Of a DNA stretch of 64,000 nt, positions 9,158-17,557 are shown piece after piece. How positions within the stretch are numbered: the stretch's first letter is position 1; each line of letters begins with the position of its first letter. The notes under the pieces are model-generated. The model saw only the letters and a program-made list of their open reading frames with translations, searched no databases and was not told the DNA's origin. Position numbers and translations under genes: made by a program. The DNA comes from Eutreptiella sp. 'Long Island Sound 2002' (Eukaryota > Euglenozoa > Euglenophyceae > Eutreptiales > Eutreptiaceae). The DNA lies in contig OZ038390.1 in assembly GCA_964036045.1 (NCBI GenBank), positions 33,854,819 through 33,918,818 on the forward strand. The letters run 5' to 3'.

Positions 9158-10450
9158 TCAAATTGGGGGGTTTTTCCACAACTTCCCACTCAGCACGTCA
9201 TCTTGATAATCTTCGAACACTGCGTCCCTTCTTGCAGATATCTTGTCTCCGTCGACCTGATTCCCACATTTAATCACCGACATTATGTCCACCAATTTGC
9301 GAATTGTTGGTCGTGGTCTCATGTTCTTGGCCACTTCATTCCAAACTTCTTCGTCGCATTGTTGGCGGATGAAGCTCACCTGAGCTCGCTCCTCCGTGGG
9401 ATCCCACCAATGAAAGGGGTCCACGAATGTCTTGAAGGGATGGTCGGACGAATTCAGCTTCATTCCTGTCAATTCAGGCGAGATTCTTGGAGATTTGTCA
9501 TCATTCTTGCTTGAAATCTTGACATTTTTGGCTTGATTCTTGTCTGATGGGGACGAATTGTAATGGATGGAGGCGTTCTCTTGAGGGACGCCGATTGTCC
9601 TTCCCTCCTTCCGCGACGATACGTCGGGATTCCGCTCTCGATCGTCTTCATCCACCTCAATTTCGTCGATTCTTGAGGAATTTGAGATGACCTCTTCTGT
9701 TCCCATTTCACTGCCATCTTGCCAATAATCTCCCAGATTCCCGTCAACTAAGCACGCCAACGTGCTCCACGAACGCTGCGGCAAAGGCTTGCCATTGTCT
9801 TCGCAATACAGCTTCACTCCCTTGTGAGGTAGCTCGACAATGTCGATTGAAATGTCCATAATGTCCTTGAACCACTCTTGTCTTGGCCAATTGGGGACAA
9901 TTAAAATCGCCTTTGCGCCGGATTGCTTCAGCTTCTGCACTACACGAGGGAAAACGTCGAAGGGCGGATTGATCCAAAGAGGTTCAGACCAGTCCTCACT
10001 CCAGGCATCGTCGTAGAACTTCGGAAATCTTTTATTCTTCTTGTTTGCAAAGGCATGAACTTGAGGACGAAAATTGTGGTTCTTTTCGAAATAATCCACC
10101 AGAATGTCCCGCCATTTGTCGACTACACGATAGCAAACTGACTTCCACTTCTTGCAGTTCAAAGATTCCACCTTTCCTTCGTCGAATTCTTCTTGATTCC
10201 TTGTCCATTCCTGCCCATCTTGCTGAAAATGCAGCTTATTTCTCTCCTTGAATTGGTGGATACTCTTGGTATATGGGTGCAGATAATACAGGTCAGACGG
10301 GTCGCTGGTCGACGGATCTTGGAGGAAGCATGTCCTGTGTCCCATGGGCGACACACGGTGAGCGTGAAGCCAAGGTTGACCCAAGAATAAATCATACTTT
10401 ATACTGGCTTCATAGAATTTTCCAGAAAACCATTCCTCCGTGACCGTCTC
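9158..10450 (-). CDS. RE1 pol, middle part: retropepsin flap plus adenine-methyltransferase-like (NPPF) domain
   Basis: The segment begins with the end of the aspartic protease (YDLFLGQPWL). It then has a ~130-residue domain with WINPPFDVFPRV and ILIVPNWPRQEWF, beginning after VHAFANKKNKR. The Asn-Pro-Pro-Phe tetrapeptide (9,959-9,970) matches the [DNS]PP[YFW] catalytic motif of amino-methyltransferases, and the overall pattern is the Dam-like domain known from DIRS-type and some other retroelements. A charged linker (~100 residues) follows, leading toward RT. It is bounded upstream by a TAA (10,451-10,453) and downstream by a TGA. Both stops are in frame and both are C-to-T neighbours of Gln or Arg codons. 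Activity is not shown; the domain may bind or process DNA rather than methylate it. Confidence 0.75.
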   Translation of the reverse strand, partial: ETVTEEWFSGKFYEASIKYDLFLGQPWLHAHRVSPMGHRTCFLQDPSTSDPSDLYYLHPYTKSIHQFKERNKLHFQQDGQEWTRNQEEFDEGKVESLNCKKWKSVCYRVVDKWRDILVDYFEKNHNFRPQVHAFANKKNKRFPKFYDDAWSEDWSEPLWINPPFDVFPRVVQKLKQSGAKAILIVPNWPRQEWFKDIMDISIDIVELPHKGVKLYCEDNGKPLPQRSWSTLACLVDGNLGDYWQDGSEMGTEEVISNSSRIDEIEVDEDDRERNPDVSSRKEGRTIGVPQENASIHYNSSPSDKNQAKNVKISSKNDDKSPRISPELTGMKLNSSDHPFKTFVDPFHWWDPTEERAQVSFIRQQCDEEVWNEVAKNMRPRPTIRKLVDIMSVIKCGNQVDGDKISARRDAVFEDYQDDVLSGKLWKNPPI

Positions 10451-10858
10451 TTACACGCTCCACACAGATTGTTTCACCAATCTGACCGCCAATTCTGCTT
10501 CTCTGTCGCCACCGTCAAGGCAATGTCCGCTGACTCCCTCCAGCTGGACAGGTGTCGAGGACATCTTCGTCTCATCCTCCTGCAGAAAGCCTTTCCTCAC
10601 CAGATTGACCTCTGAACCATTGTCAATCAGACATCTGGCAAGTTTAACCTTACCATCCGTCGATCTGACCTGGATCCAGCAGACAAACTGGCGCTGCTTG
10701 CCTCGCCGGACAGCGCTGAGGACCCAGGCAGGGTACAGGAGGCCGGAGGAGCGCGCCAGCCGGTCCCAGCAGCGTCCATCCACCGCCCCAACTACCCTGA
10801 TGGGTTTTGTCTCCTGCCACTCAACCCCAGTGTTGGGATTTGGGTCAAGTTGGCTTCC
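10451..10858 (-). CDS. RE1 pol, N-terminal part: retropepsin-like protease
   Basis: This follows the gag TAG (10,859-10,861) in the same frame, so it is made only by stop readthrough or in an ancestral gag-pol fusion. It contains CLIDNGSEVNLV, the retropepsin active-site loop with DNGS in place of the usual D[ST]G, followed by a Gly-rich strand region. The flap and second motif continue after the TAA at 10,451. The Asn at the second active-site position is unusual and could reduce activity. Confidence 0.65.
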   Translation of the reverse strand, partial: GSQLDPNPNTGVEWQETKPIRVVGAVDGRCWDRLARSSGLLYPAWVLSAVRRGKQRQFVCWIQVRSTDGKVKLARCLIDNGSEVNLVRKGFLQEDETKMSSTPVQLEGVSGHCLDGGDREAELAVRLVKQSVWSV

Positions 10859-12937
10859 CTATTGCCATTCTTCTTCTTCGTTCGGCTGTACGTCCTGTAC
10901 TTGTCCTTCGTCAACCCATTCCTCTCCTGCTTCGACAGCATTCACTCCTTTTCCACGTCCACGACCACCAAATGACTTTTGACCACCACCTTTCTTACCT
11001 CCTTGGCCTTTGTTGTTGGAGGTGTTGGAATTGGGGTTGGATTCGTTGGATCTGCCCTTGCCACGACCTCCAGTATCCTTGTTGTTGCCGAAGGTCTTGT
11101 TCGCTGGCGTCTCCGCGTACAGGGGGTTGCCATTCACCTTGGAATCATCTTGATTCCCGGACTTTCCTTGGCCTTTGCCACCTTTTTCACCAGATTTTCC
11201 ACCAGATTTTCCACCAGCATCGGTCCATCTTGAGCCACTTGTATCTCCGCCTTGCTGCGAGTAATCTTTTGGTGTCCAGTCTCTGTTCTTTCCTTTGGAC
11301 TGCCCTTTACCCTTTCCCCTTCCATGCTGGTCAGCATCTCGTGCTCCATCCTGCTGGGGATTTTTGGGAGAATTTCCCTTTCCATCCATTTTGGACTGAA
11401 TTGTCTTGAGATCTGAGGGCGTCCAACTGTGATCTGCGGTCGTGTGAGTCGCCGCTCGACCTTCTTTTCCAAGGGCAATGCACACAGAGCATCCCTTCTC
11501 ACCAACGGCGTTGACCTTGCCTCCGAAGCCATGTGCATCCTGGGACTTCTGGCGTTCTAAGTTTGCATACTTTTCAAGTTGGTCCCAGATCTGCTCGACT
11601 CCATACGAGAAGATCCACGGTCGTACCTTCAAAACTGTTCCCTTATACTTCACTTTTCCATCCACCATGCTGCAGAAAAACTCCGACTGTTCAGAATCGT
11701 GGAAACCAACTCTCCATCTGCCCTCACGAACAGTGATGTCCATCAATCCAGTAGCACTGATAGAGTGCAGTAACTCACGAACTGCCATTTTTCCCATAGT
11801 TTCTGGCAATCCTCGGACTTCAACCCAGTTGCCCAGGACTTTTTGGTCCGCCTGAGAGTCCCTGATCTTCTGCTTGGTCTCCGGCGTGAGCTGGCTCAGG
11901 AGGATCTTCTTCATTTCGCCTTCAGAAAGTCCTTCTCCAGAGTTCTCCGCCTCTTGCACCAAAAACTCACAATCTTGCCTTGCAATTTGGATCTCTTCCA
12001 GAAATAATTTCTTGATCGCCCTGAAGTTCTCCAGCCGGTTCCTGTAGTGATCTTCAGGAAGTCGAGAGCCTTTCTTCTTGAGACTTCGATACAACTCTTC
12101 ATAAGTCAGGGGATCTCCTTGATTTTGTCTTTCCACATAGAGATTGTATGTACTTTCTCTTAGTTTGCCAGTCAAACAATCCATCAACCCAAGGATCCAG
12201 AGTTCCTTGTCGAGCTTCTCCGTCTGCAGCCACACCATGAACTGCCTCTCGAAGGACGCCCAGTAATTTGGGTGCCCTGAGAACTTCGGCTGCTTCATTA
12301 CTGACCCTCTCAGCCTCATGTGCAAAGGGTTCAGCAGGTGGTTCAGGTTGAAATTTGTGGCTGTGCCAACCGGATTGACGAACACTGGGTTGACTGCGGC
12401 GCCTCCCATTGCCTGTGCCTGCGCAATTGCGGCTGCCAGCAACGCCTGGTCCACAGTAGGCTGCACGAACGGCGTTGGTTGAGCTTGATGCAGCCTTATC
12501 TCCTTCAATTTCTTCTGCTTTTCTTTGATCTTGGCCTCGGTTTCTTTCTGCTGCCGGTCCTTCTTCTTCAAAGCCATTGATCGCTCCTTCACGGTGGTCC
12601 TTGCTTCTCCATCAATGTCTCCGACAGTACCAACCGACAGTACAGACCTCTCCGACGAAGATTCTCCTCCTTCGGTACCCAGATTGAACCCAATAGGACT
12701 TCCCAATCCAGTAGGGGGGATACCAGAAATTCCAGTAAAAGCTGGATGGTGGCCAGTAAAAGCTGGGGGTGCCGGAGAATGTGGAACGCCGTAAGGCGTG
12801 GATGTGGGTGCAGCTGAGGAGGTAGGTGCTGGGTGGCTTGCCATTGTAGGCGCTGGTCCAGTGAGCCCAGTAGTGCTCAGATTTTGTACCAGATCTGTAA
12901 GCTTCTCCAGCTTCTGCTCCATCTCCTTCCACTTGCT
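10859..12937 (-). CDS. gag: RE1 gag, C-terminal part (split by RE2)
   Basis: This is the capsid/nucleocapsid polyprotein, interrupted at 12,937/25,555 by RE2. The codons upstream of 12,937 in this frame come from the RE2 LTR and are not gag. It has an N-terminal coiled-coil-like stretch (KEMEQKLEKLTDLVQNL), a Gln/Lys-rich helix, a capsid-like central region (YWASFERQFMVWLQTEKLDKELW), a Cys-rich site (CSVCIALGKE followed by His residues), and a long Gly/Lys/Gln-rich basic tail suited to RNA binding. It ends at a TAG followed in frame by the protease. Confidence 0.8.
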   Translation of the reverse strand, partial: SKWKEMEQKLEKLTDLVQNLSTTGLTGPAPTMASHPAPTSSAAPTSTPYGVPHSPAPPAFTGHHPAFTGISGIPPTGLGSPIGFNLGTEGGESSSERSVLSVGTVGDIDGEARTTVKERSMALKKKDRQQKETEAKIKEKQKKLKEIRLHQAQPTPFVQPTVDQALLAAAIAQAQAMGGAAVNPVFVNPVGTATNFNLNHLLNPLHMRLRGSVMKQPKFSGHPNYWASFERQFMVWLQTEKLDKELWILGLMDCLTGKLRESTYNLYVERQNQGDPLTYEELYRSLKKKGSRLPEDHYRNRLENFRAIKKLFLEEIQIARQDCEFLVQEAENSGEGLSEGEMKKILLSQLTPETKQKIRDSQADQKVLGNWVEVRGLPETMGKMAVRELLHSISATGLMDITVREGRWRVGFHDSEQSEFFCSMVDGKVKYKGTVLKVRPWIFSYGVEQIWDQLEKYANLERQKSQDAHGFGGKVNAVGEKGCSVCIALGKEGRAATHTTADHSWTPSDLKTIQSKMDGKGNSPKNPQQDGARDADQHGRGKGKGQSKGKNRDWTPKDYSQQGGDTSGSRWTDAGGKSGGKSGEKGGKGQGKSGNQDDSKVNGNPLYAETPANKTFGNNKDTGGRGKGRSNESNPNSNTSNNKGQGGKKGGGQKSFGGRGRGKGVNAVEAGEEWVDEGQVQDVQPNEEEEWQ

Positions 12938-13212
12938 GAGTAAGAAAAAGTGCTTTTCCATTGCTTTGGGACATACCCTAGTTGTATTAGAGATGCACTG
13001 AGCATCCATGCATTTTTATCTTAGTATTGGTCCAGCCAAAAGTGGTGAGAACACATTTTGACCTATGGAACCAAACACCCAATCAGGATATGGAGTGGAC
13101 CCCTTAATCCCCTTTCAATCAGAAGTAAAACATCTTTTCCTGAGTTGACTGAGCACTGACATACCTAAGGTAGAGCCTATGAATTTATCTATGTTTTTCC
13201 ATGAATACTTAT

Positions 13213-13288
13213 CTGCCCTAGTGGTATGCACCATAGGGGGTTAGGCACCTCTTTTTGAGAGGTCCTGGGTTCAATTCCTGGTCAGCCT
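13213..13288 (+). other. tRNA-Lys(TTT)-like segment in RE2 5' LTR
   Basis: The stretch holds a perfect five-pair anticodon-like stem ACCTC/GAGGT around the 7-nt loop TTTTTGA (anticodon TTT). It also has a pol III B-box-like GGTTCAATTCC with a wobble-paired T stem. The acceptor strands do not pair and the variable loop is one base, so it is a degenerate tRNA-derived sequence, not a functional tRNA. An identical copy lies in the 3' LTR (25,032-25,107). Confidence 0.5.
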
Positions 13289-13407
13289 AACTAAGTAGGA
13301 AGATCCCATGTGACATGGCAGTGACCTCATCGCCACATACCATGCCACCTCAGCACATATGGGACCCAAAACAAAGAGTGCACATCTCCTAAGATGGCAC
13401 TATGGAG

Positions 13408-14619
13408 TAGGGATGCAGATTCGCAGCGAATTCAATTTGAATTCGCCGAATTCGCTGCGAATTCGTTCGCAGCGCGAATTCGCTCCGAATTCGGCCTGAA
13501 ATTCACAGTACTGCGAATTCGGGGCGAATTCGCACTGCGAATTCGCAGGCGACAGCCAAATGACCACGCGTGCGCCGTCTTTTCTCCAGATGAAAACCTA
13601 ACTTTGAACTGTGCCATGCAATAATTTTTTTGACTTTATACAATTAAAACCATGATCATTGTGCTTTGATTGACCCATTCAGTTGCTTGTGCGGTGCATG
13701 CCTACTCGTTCCCAAGAAAAAAACTTGTTTTTCAGTTTTGAACGCACCGCTGTGTCCGCCTCGTTGCACTGAACACGACGGTGCCCTCCGTTCCTCCCAA
13801 AACCGCACCAGTTCGGAGAAAACCGCGTCGCGAACTTTTCATTTTCGCCTTTTTTTTTTTCGACTTTGGACAGTCAAAACGTGTTCCCCCTTGCCTACCC
13901 TTCATTTTGGTACCCTCCTTGCCCTCGTCGGCTCCGTGCACGCAGAGAAATCCTTGTTACGAGGTCCGAAAAAGTCCAGATTTGACAGTGTACTGTAACA
14001 ATCACATAGTGATGATTATTGAGCATCATGACAATAATAATGTTAATTGAATGCCCATTGCTAGTTTGCTTTATGTTTCCCTTGTCTTTGTTATCCTCTC
14101 CCTTAGATGAATTCAAGTCCCATGATTCAATGCAAGAATACAATGAATGAAGGCCCAATAAGGGCAAGAAGTGGTTCACATGTGATGGTTTGTGTGTGGA
14201 TTGGTGATTTTGCATGCTTCGTTGCTTTTTTTCCAAAAGGTATTTGAAAGAATGAAGGAAGGGTGTATACCTCGATATTTGGAATTCTTGGTTTTGATTT
14301 GTCTTTATTTTTGTCAAATAGTTTAGGCACGGTGAATGCAAGCAACAACAAACAACAAAAATTGCAAGGTTATGGAAGCTTTTGGACTTGAAATGTTTTA
14401 TGCCATATGGTAGTGGGTACAAGCATACCCATATGCAAAGAGGTGAAGGTAAATTGTAGGTGCCTATGGAAATCCAAGCCTCGGGGGAATTCAAGCGAAT
14501 CAAGGGGGAATTCGAATTTGAAGTTGCGAATTCGAATTCGGAGGGGTCCAGGAATTCGTGCGAATTCGGGGCGAATTCGAATTCGAGCGAATTCGTGCGA
14601 ATTCGAACCTGCATCCCTA
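13408..14619. mobile_element. Non-autonomous hAT-type DNA transposon
   Basis: A 1,212-bp element with terminal inverted repeats TAGGGATGCAG...CTGCATCCCTA, flanked by the exact 8-bp duplication CTATGGAG (13,400-13,407 and 14,620-14,627). An 8-bp duplication with YAGGGATG-type ends is the hAT signature. Both subterminal regions (13,420-13,550 and 14,485-14,605) are packed with GAATTCG words in both orientations, likely transposase-binding sites. No transposase is encoded; the longest ORFs inside look fortuitous. The empty site is preserved in the RE2 3' LTR. Confidence 0.93.
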
Positions 14620-14956
14620 CTATGGAGAGAGAGTGATCCTGAGGCAGTTTTCTAACTCTTTTCCCAAAAACATTTCAGCTATCTCTGTGAATATGCATTC
14701 ATTTGTATCCTGAGTTGCAGTTTCTGTGAATATCTAATCATCTTTCACTGTTTACACTGCAGCCCTTCATGCTTTGATCCTGAATTACCTTCTCCTTGCA
14801 TACTATTGGCTTGGGCTATCCTGGATTGAGTTGGCTTTACTGTATTTCAACAAACAAAAGCTTTTCATCATCCAAAACCAGCAGCAGGACACCCTACAGC
14901 AACAACAAGCAGCAGGAGAAGCAAAAACACAGTGCTGAAAACACTATAAACTTTTC

Positions 14957-14974
14957 TGGTAGCAAGAGGCAGCC
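14957..14974 (+). promoter_or_regulatory. RE2 primer-binding site
   Basis: TGGTAGCAAGAGGCAGCC directly after the 5' LTR resembles the initiator-Met tRNA-type site (TGGTATCAGAGC) of many plant and algal LTR elements. RE1 uses a near-identical TGGTAGCAGAGG (minus strand, 26,456-26,472). Confidence 0.7.
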
Positions 14975-15055
14975 TGTCTCTGTGCACCGGCAGCGACCCC
15001 GCGCCGTACAACCAGTGCTCCGAGCAGGCAAACATAAGCAGAAGGGTGGATTAAG

Positions 15056-17557
15056 ATGGATCCAGGAAGAGTGGACGCCGATGTGAACACAGCGCCAGCG
15101 CCTGAGGCACCGGCAAGGCCGGCTCCTGACGCTGCACCTTCGGTGGAGCCCTTACATGGGCCAATGGATACGGCGGAGGACTCCCTGGATGGCCTCCAGA
15201 CGGCCTTCGGGGCCCTGTCGGTCAAAGAAGTGGTCTCTCAACCTCAGCCTGTGAAGAGGAAGAGAGGGAACGAGAGCGAGAAGGATGCTGGAGAAGGAGC
15301 AGACGAAGGAGAGGAGCAAGGGCAAGACCCGACGGATGTCCCTACCTTCGAAGGCGCACCAAGCGCTTCTGGCCTCCAAGCATCACCCTCTCCCATAACC
15401 ACCACACTCCCAGCCGCCGCTACATCCACTTCCACAACCAACCCGCCTATGGCAGAGGGCACAGGCTTTACTGGCATGCCTCACTACCCTGCCTATGGCA
15501 TGGGCCCACCTACCACTGCGCTCCTTGAGGCAACTACTGCCAGTGAGCCGGTGGCTTCCAGCTCTGCGCCGCGTTGGTATGCGGCTGACCATCCCCATCC
15601 ACTCCACGCCACTGGAACCTACATGGAAGTTCCTGGGTATGCTCCTGGGTGTGCACCTGGGTATGCACCCCTGAGTGGGTTGAGGAGAGGACCAGAGTCT
15701 CTGGGAGGCAGGAGTAGAGGATCGGGAAGATCCTCCAACAGGTCACTGACGCGGTCGGAGATCAATGAGGTGCTCCGAGGAGCCACTTCGCAAATCGTGA
15801 GCGACCTCACGCAAGAGATCAGGGAGAAACTGCAGCCCCTGATGATCCCGTCCCATGCGTCACCTACGACGGTGGGAATGTCACCCCACCGAGTACAGGC
15901 TAACCACCTGGCGGCAGGGTTGACAAATACCCTGGGGAGCCTGAGGAGCCGACCGATGCCGACTCCTGCAGCAGTACCGAGAAGTCCATTCGTCCCGAGG
16001 ACAGCCCAGCCGCCCTACAGCCACGTGACGAACTCGACGAGGGCCGAGCTGGACCAGCTGGGGCTGACAGCCCTAAGGGCTATGGTGGACGTGGAGCCTT
16101 ATGGCTCCAGTGATCTAGGCGGAGACCCCTCCGATGATGGGCCGCCGTCGATGACTTCTTCTTCGCCAACGGATGACGAAGACCCTGAGGACCCCGAGGA
16201 CCCCAAGGGTAAGAAGAAGAAGAAGAAGAAGAAGAAGACCCGACGCCCTGAAGGACGCCGAGCTCAGGAGGCGAAGGCTATTGCCACCTCCAAGATAGTG
16301 GTGAACCTGCCTGAATTCACAGACAAGGACCTCAGCGAGTTCGCTGAGAACTTTGGCCGGTTCCTACGACTGACCGGCCAAACCCACGCGAGTGGGCGAC
16401 TGAAGTGCGACCTGCTCCTGCAGTGCTGCAAGACGAAGTACCTGGAGAAGCAGGTCAGGCAGATCGTCACCAACTCCCCCACCTTTGCCGACGTGTTGGT
16501 TGCCCTGGAGAGGCAGTACCCAACCTACGAGACCGACCTCTCCATCAGGGCCGAGATCCAGAACCTGCCCGTGCTGCCGAACAACCCCAAACCTGGCAGG
16601 GTCTCCGAGCTGTTGGCGGACTTGGATCACTGGGCTGGACGACTGACGCCCGGTTCCTACAGCAGCGACGACCTGCTGTTTTGGTTGTGCTCCAAGCTCC
16701 CCCGAGAGCTATGGGACGAGTGCCGTTTGACGGCTGAGCGCAAGGCTAGATCCCTCCGCTACGAGGATCTATGCGTGCTGCTCCTGGAGATGGCGCTGGA
16801 GAAGGAGAGCGACCAACACCTGAACCACTACCGTCCTGGTGGTGGAGGTTCTGGAGGCAAAGGGTACCAAGGGTCCCGACCTGGGCAGGGGACTACCCCC
16901 AAACACGCCCACGCCCGCCTAATGGAGAACGTGAAGGAGCTATTCTGGTGTGATGCCAGAGATGAGCAGGGCCACCTGCAGCACGCCTCCGACTGCGAGC
17001 AGCGAGACTGCTTTGTAGTCCAGGGGAAGCAGCAGGAAAAGATCACCGGCGCCAAGGTGAAGCTGCCGGATCATTACCGCTGCACCATCACGTGTGCATT
17101 CTGCGGTAAGCGGAAGCACTATGAGGACGAGTGCTACCATAAGCAACGCCTATCGGCGAAGCTTAAGGGGGAAGATCCTGGCAAAAGCTCAGGCAAAGGT
17201 GGAGGCAAGGCCAAAGGCAACGACTCCGGCAAGGGCAAGTCGAAAGGACGTGGTCAAGGTGGTCAAGACAAGGATCAAGGTGGACGAGGAGGAGGCGCTA
17301 ACCGCCAGAACGACAACAAGAACAAGGACAAGAACGGAGGTAACCCCAACCCTAATCCAGGGGGGAACTCCGAGCCCTCTGGAGGGCAGTCTGGACCTAC
17401 CACACGCTCACAGACGCAGGCCCAGCAGGAACAAGGAGCCAAGCGTGAGCATGAAGGTGGTGATGACGGCAACGCCAAGAAGAGAAGCCGTTTCATGAGG
17501 ATGGCCCGCAAATTGCGGAACAACGGGTTCGAGGTGACCTGTCCCGCGGAATTCTGA
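15056..17557 (+). CDS. gag: RE2 gag polyprotein
   Basis: 833 codons ending at TGA 17,555-17,557. The N-terminus is disordered and Pro/Ala/Ser-rich. A run of lysines near residue 390 precedes a capsid-like domain (LPEFTDKDLSEFAENFGRF; WAGRLTPGSYSSDDLLFWL), which is a retrotransposon gag fold. Near residue 680 is a zinc knuckle of the CX2CX4HX4C type (CAFCGKRKHYEDEC, 17,093-17,134), followed by a Gly/Lys/Asn-rich basic tail. It coats element RNA and forms the particle. The ATG at 15,056 lies 99 nt after the primer-binding site and is the first long-frame Met. The frame is the same as pol. Confidence 0.93.
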   Translation: MDPGRVDADVNTAPAPEAPARPAPDAAPSVEPLHGPMDTAEDSLDGLQTAFGALSVKEVVSQPQPVKRKRGNESEKDAGEGADEGEEQGQDPTDVPTFEGAPSASGLQASPSPITTTLPAAATSTSTTNPPMAEGTGFTGMPHYPAYGMGPPTTALLEATTASEPVASSSAPRWYAADHPHPLHATGTYMEVPGYAPGCAPGYAPLSGLRRGPESLGGRSRGSGRSSNRSLTRSEINEVLRGATSQIVSDLTQEIREKLQPLMIPSHASPTTVGMSPHRVQANHLAAGLTNTLGSLRSRPMPTPAAVPRSPFVPRTAQPPYSHVTNSTRAELDQLGLTALRAMVDVEPYGSSDLGGDPSDDGPPSMTSSSPTDDEDPEDPEDPKGKKKKKKKKKTRRPEGRRAQEAKAIATSKIVVNLPEFTDKDLSEFAENFGRFLRLTGQTHASGRLKCDLLLQCCKTKYLEKQVRQIVTNSPTFADVLVALERQYPTYETDLSIRAEIQNLPVLPNNPKPGRVSELLADLDHWAGRLTPGSYSSDDLLFWLCSKLPRELWDECRLTAERKARSLRYEDLCVLLLEMALEKESDQHLNHYRPGGGGSGGKGYQGSRPGQGTTPKHAHARLMENVKELFWCDARDEQGHLQHASDCEQRDCFVVQGKQQEKITGAKVKLPDHYRCTITCAFCGKRKHYEDECYHKQRLSAKLKGEDPGKSSGKGGGKAKGNDSGKGKSKGRGQGGQDKDQGGRGGGANRQNDNKNKDKNGGNPNPNPGGNSEPSGGQSGPTTRSQTQAQQEQGAKREHEGGDDGNAKKRSRFMRMARKLRNNGFEVTCPAEF

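Larger units (their letters stand above)
12938..14956 (+). repeat. RE2 5' LTR (interrupted by hAT element)
   Basis: Apart from 13,408-14,627 it matches the 3' LTR base for base except about three differences. It starts GAGTAAGAAAAAGTGC and ends AAACTTTTC, next to the primer-binding site. It contains a tRNA-like stretch (13,213-13,288). Confidence 0.9.

Noticed and set aside
13895-14614. 239-codon minus-strand ORF as a hAT transposase
   Set aside because: No hAT dimerisation or DDE-type motif; much of the frame is translated GAATTCG repeats.
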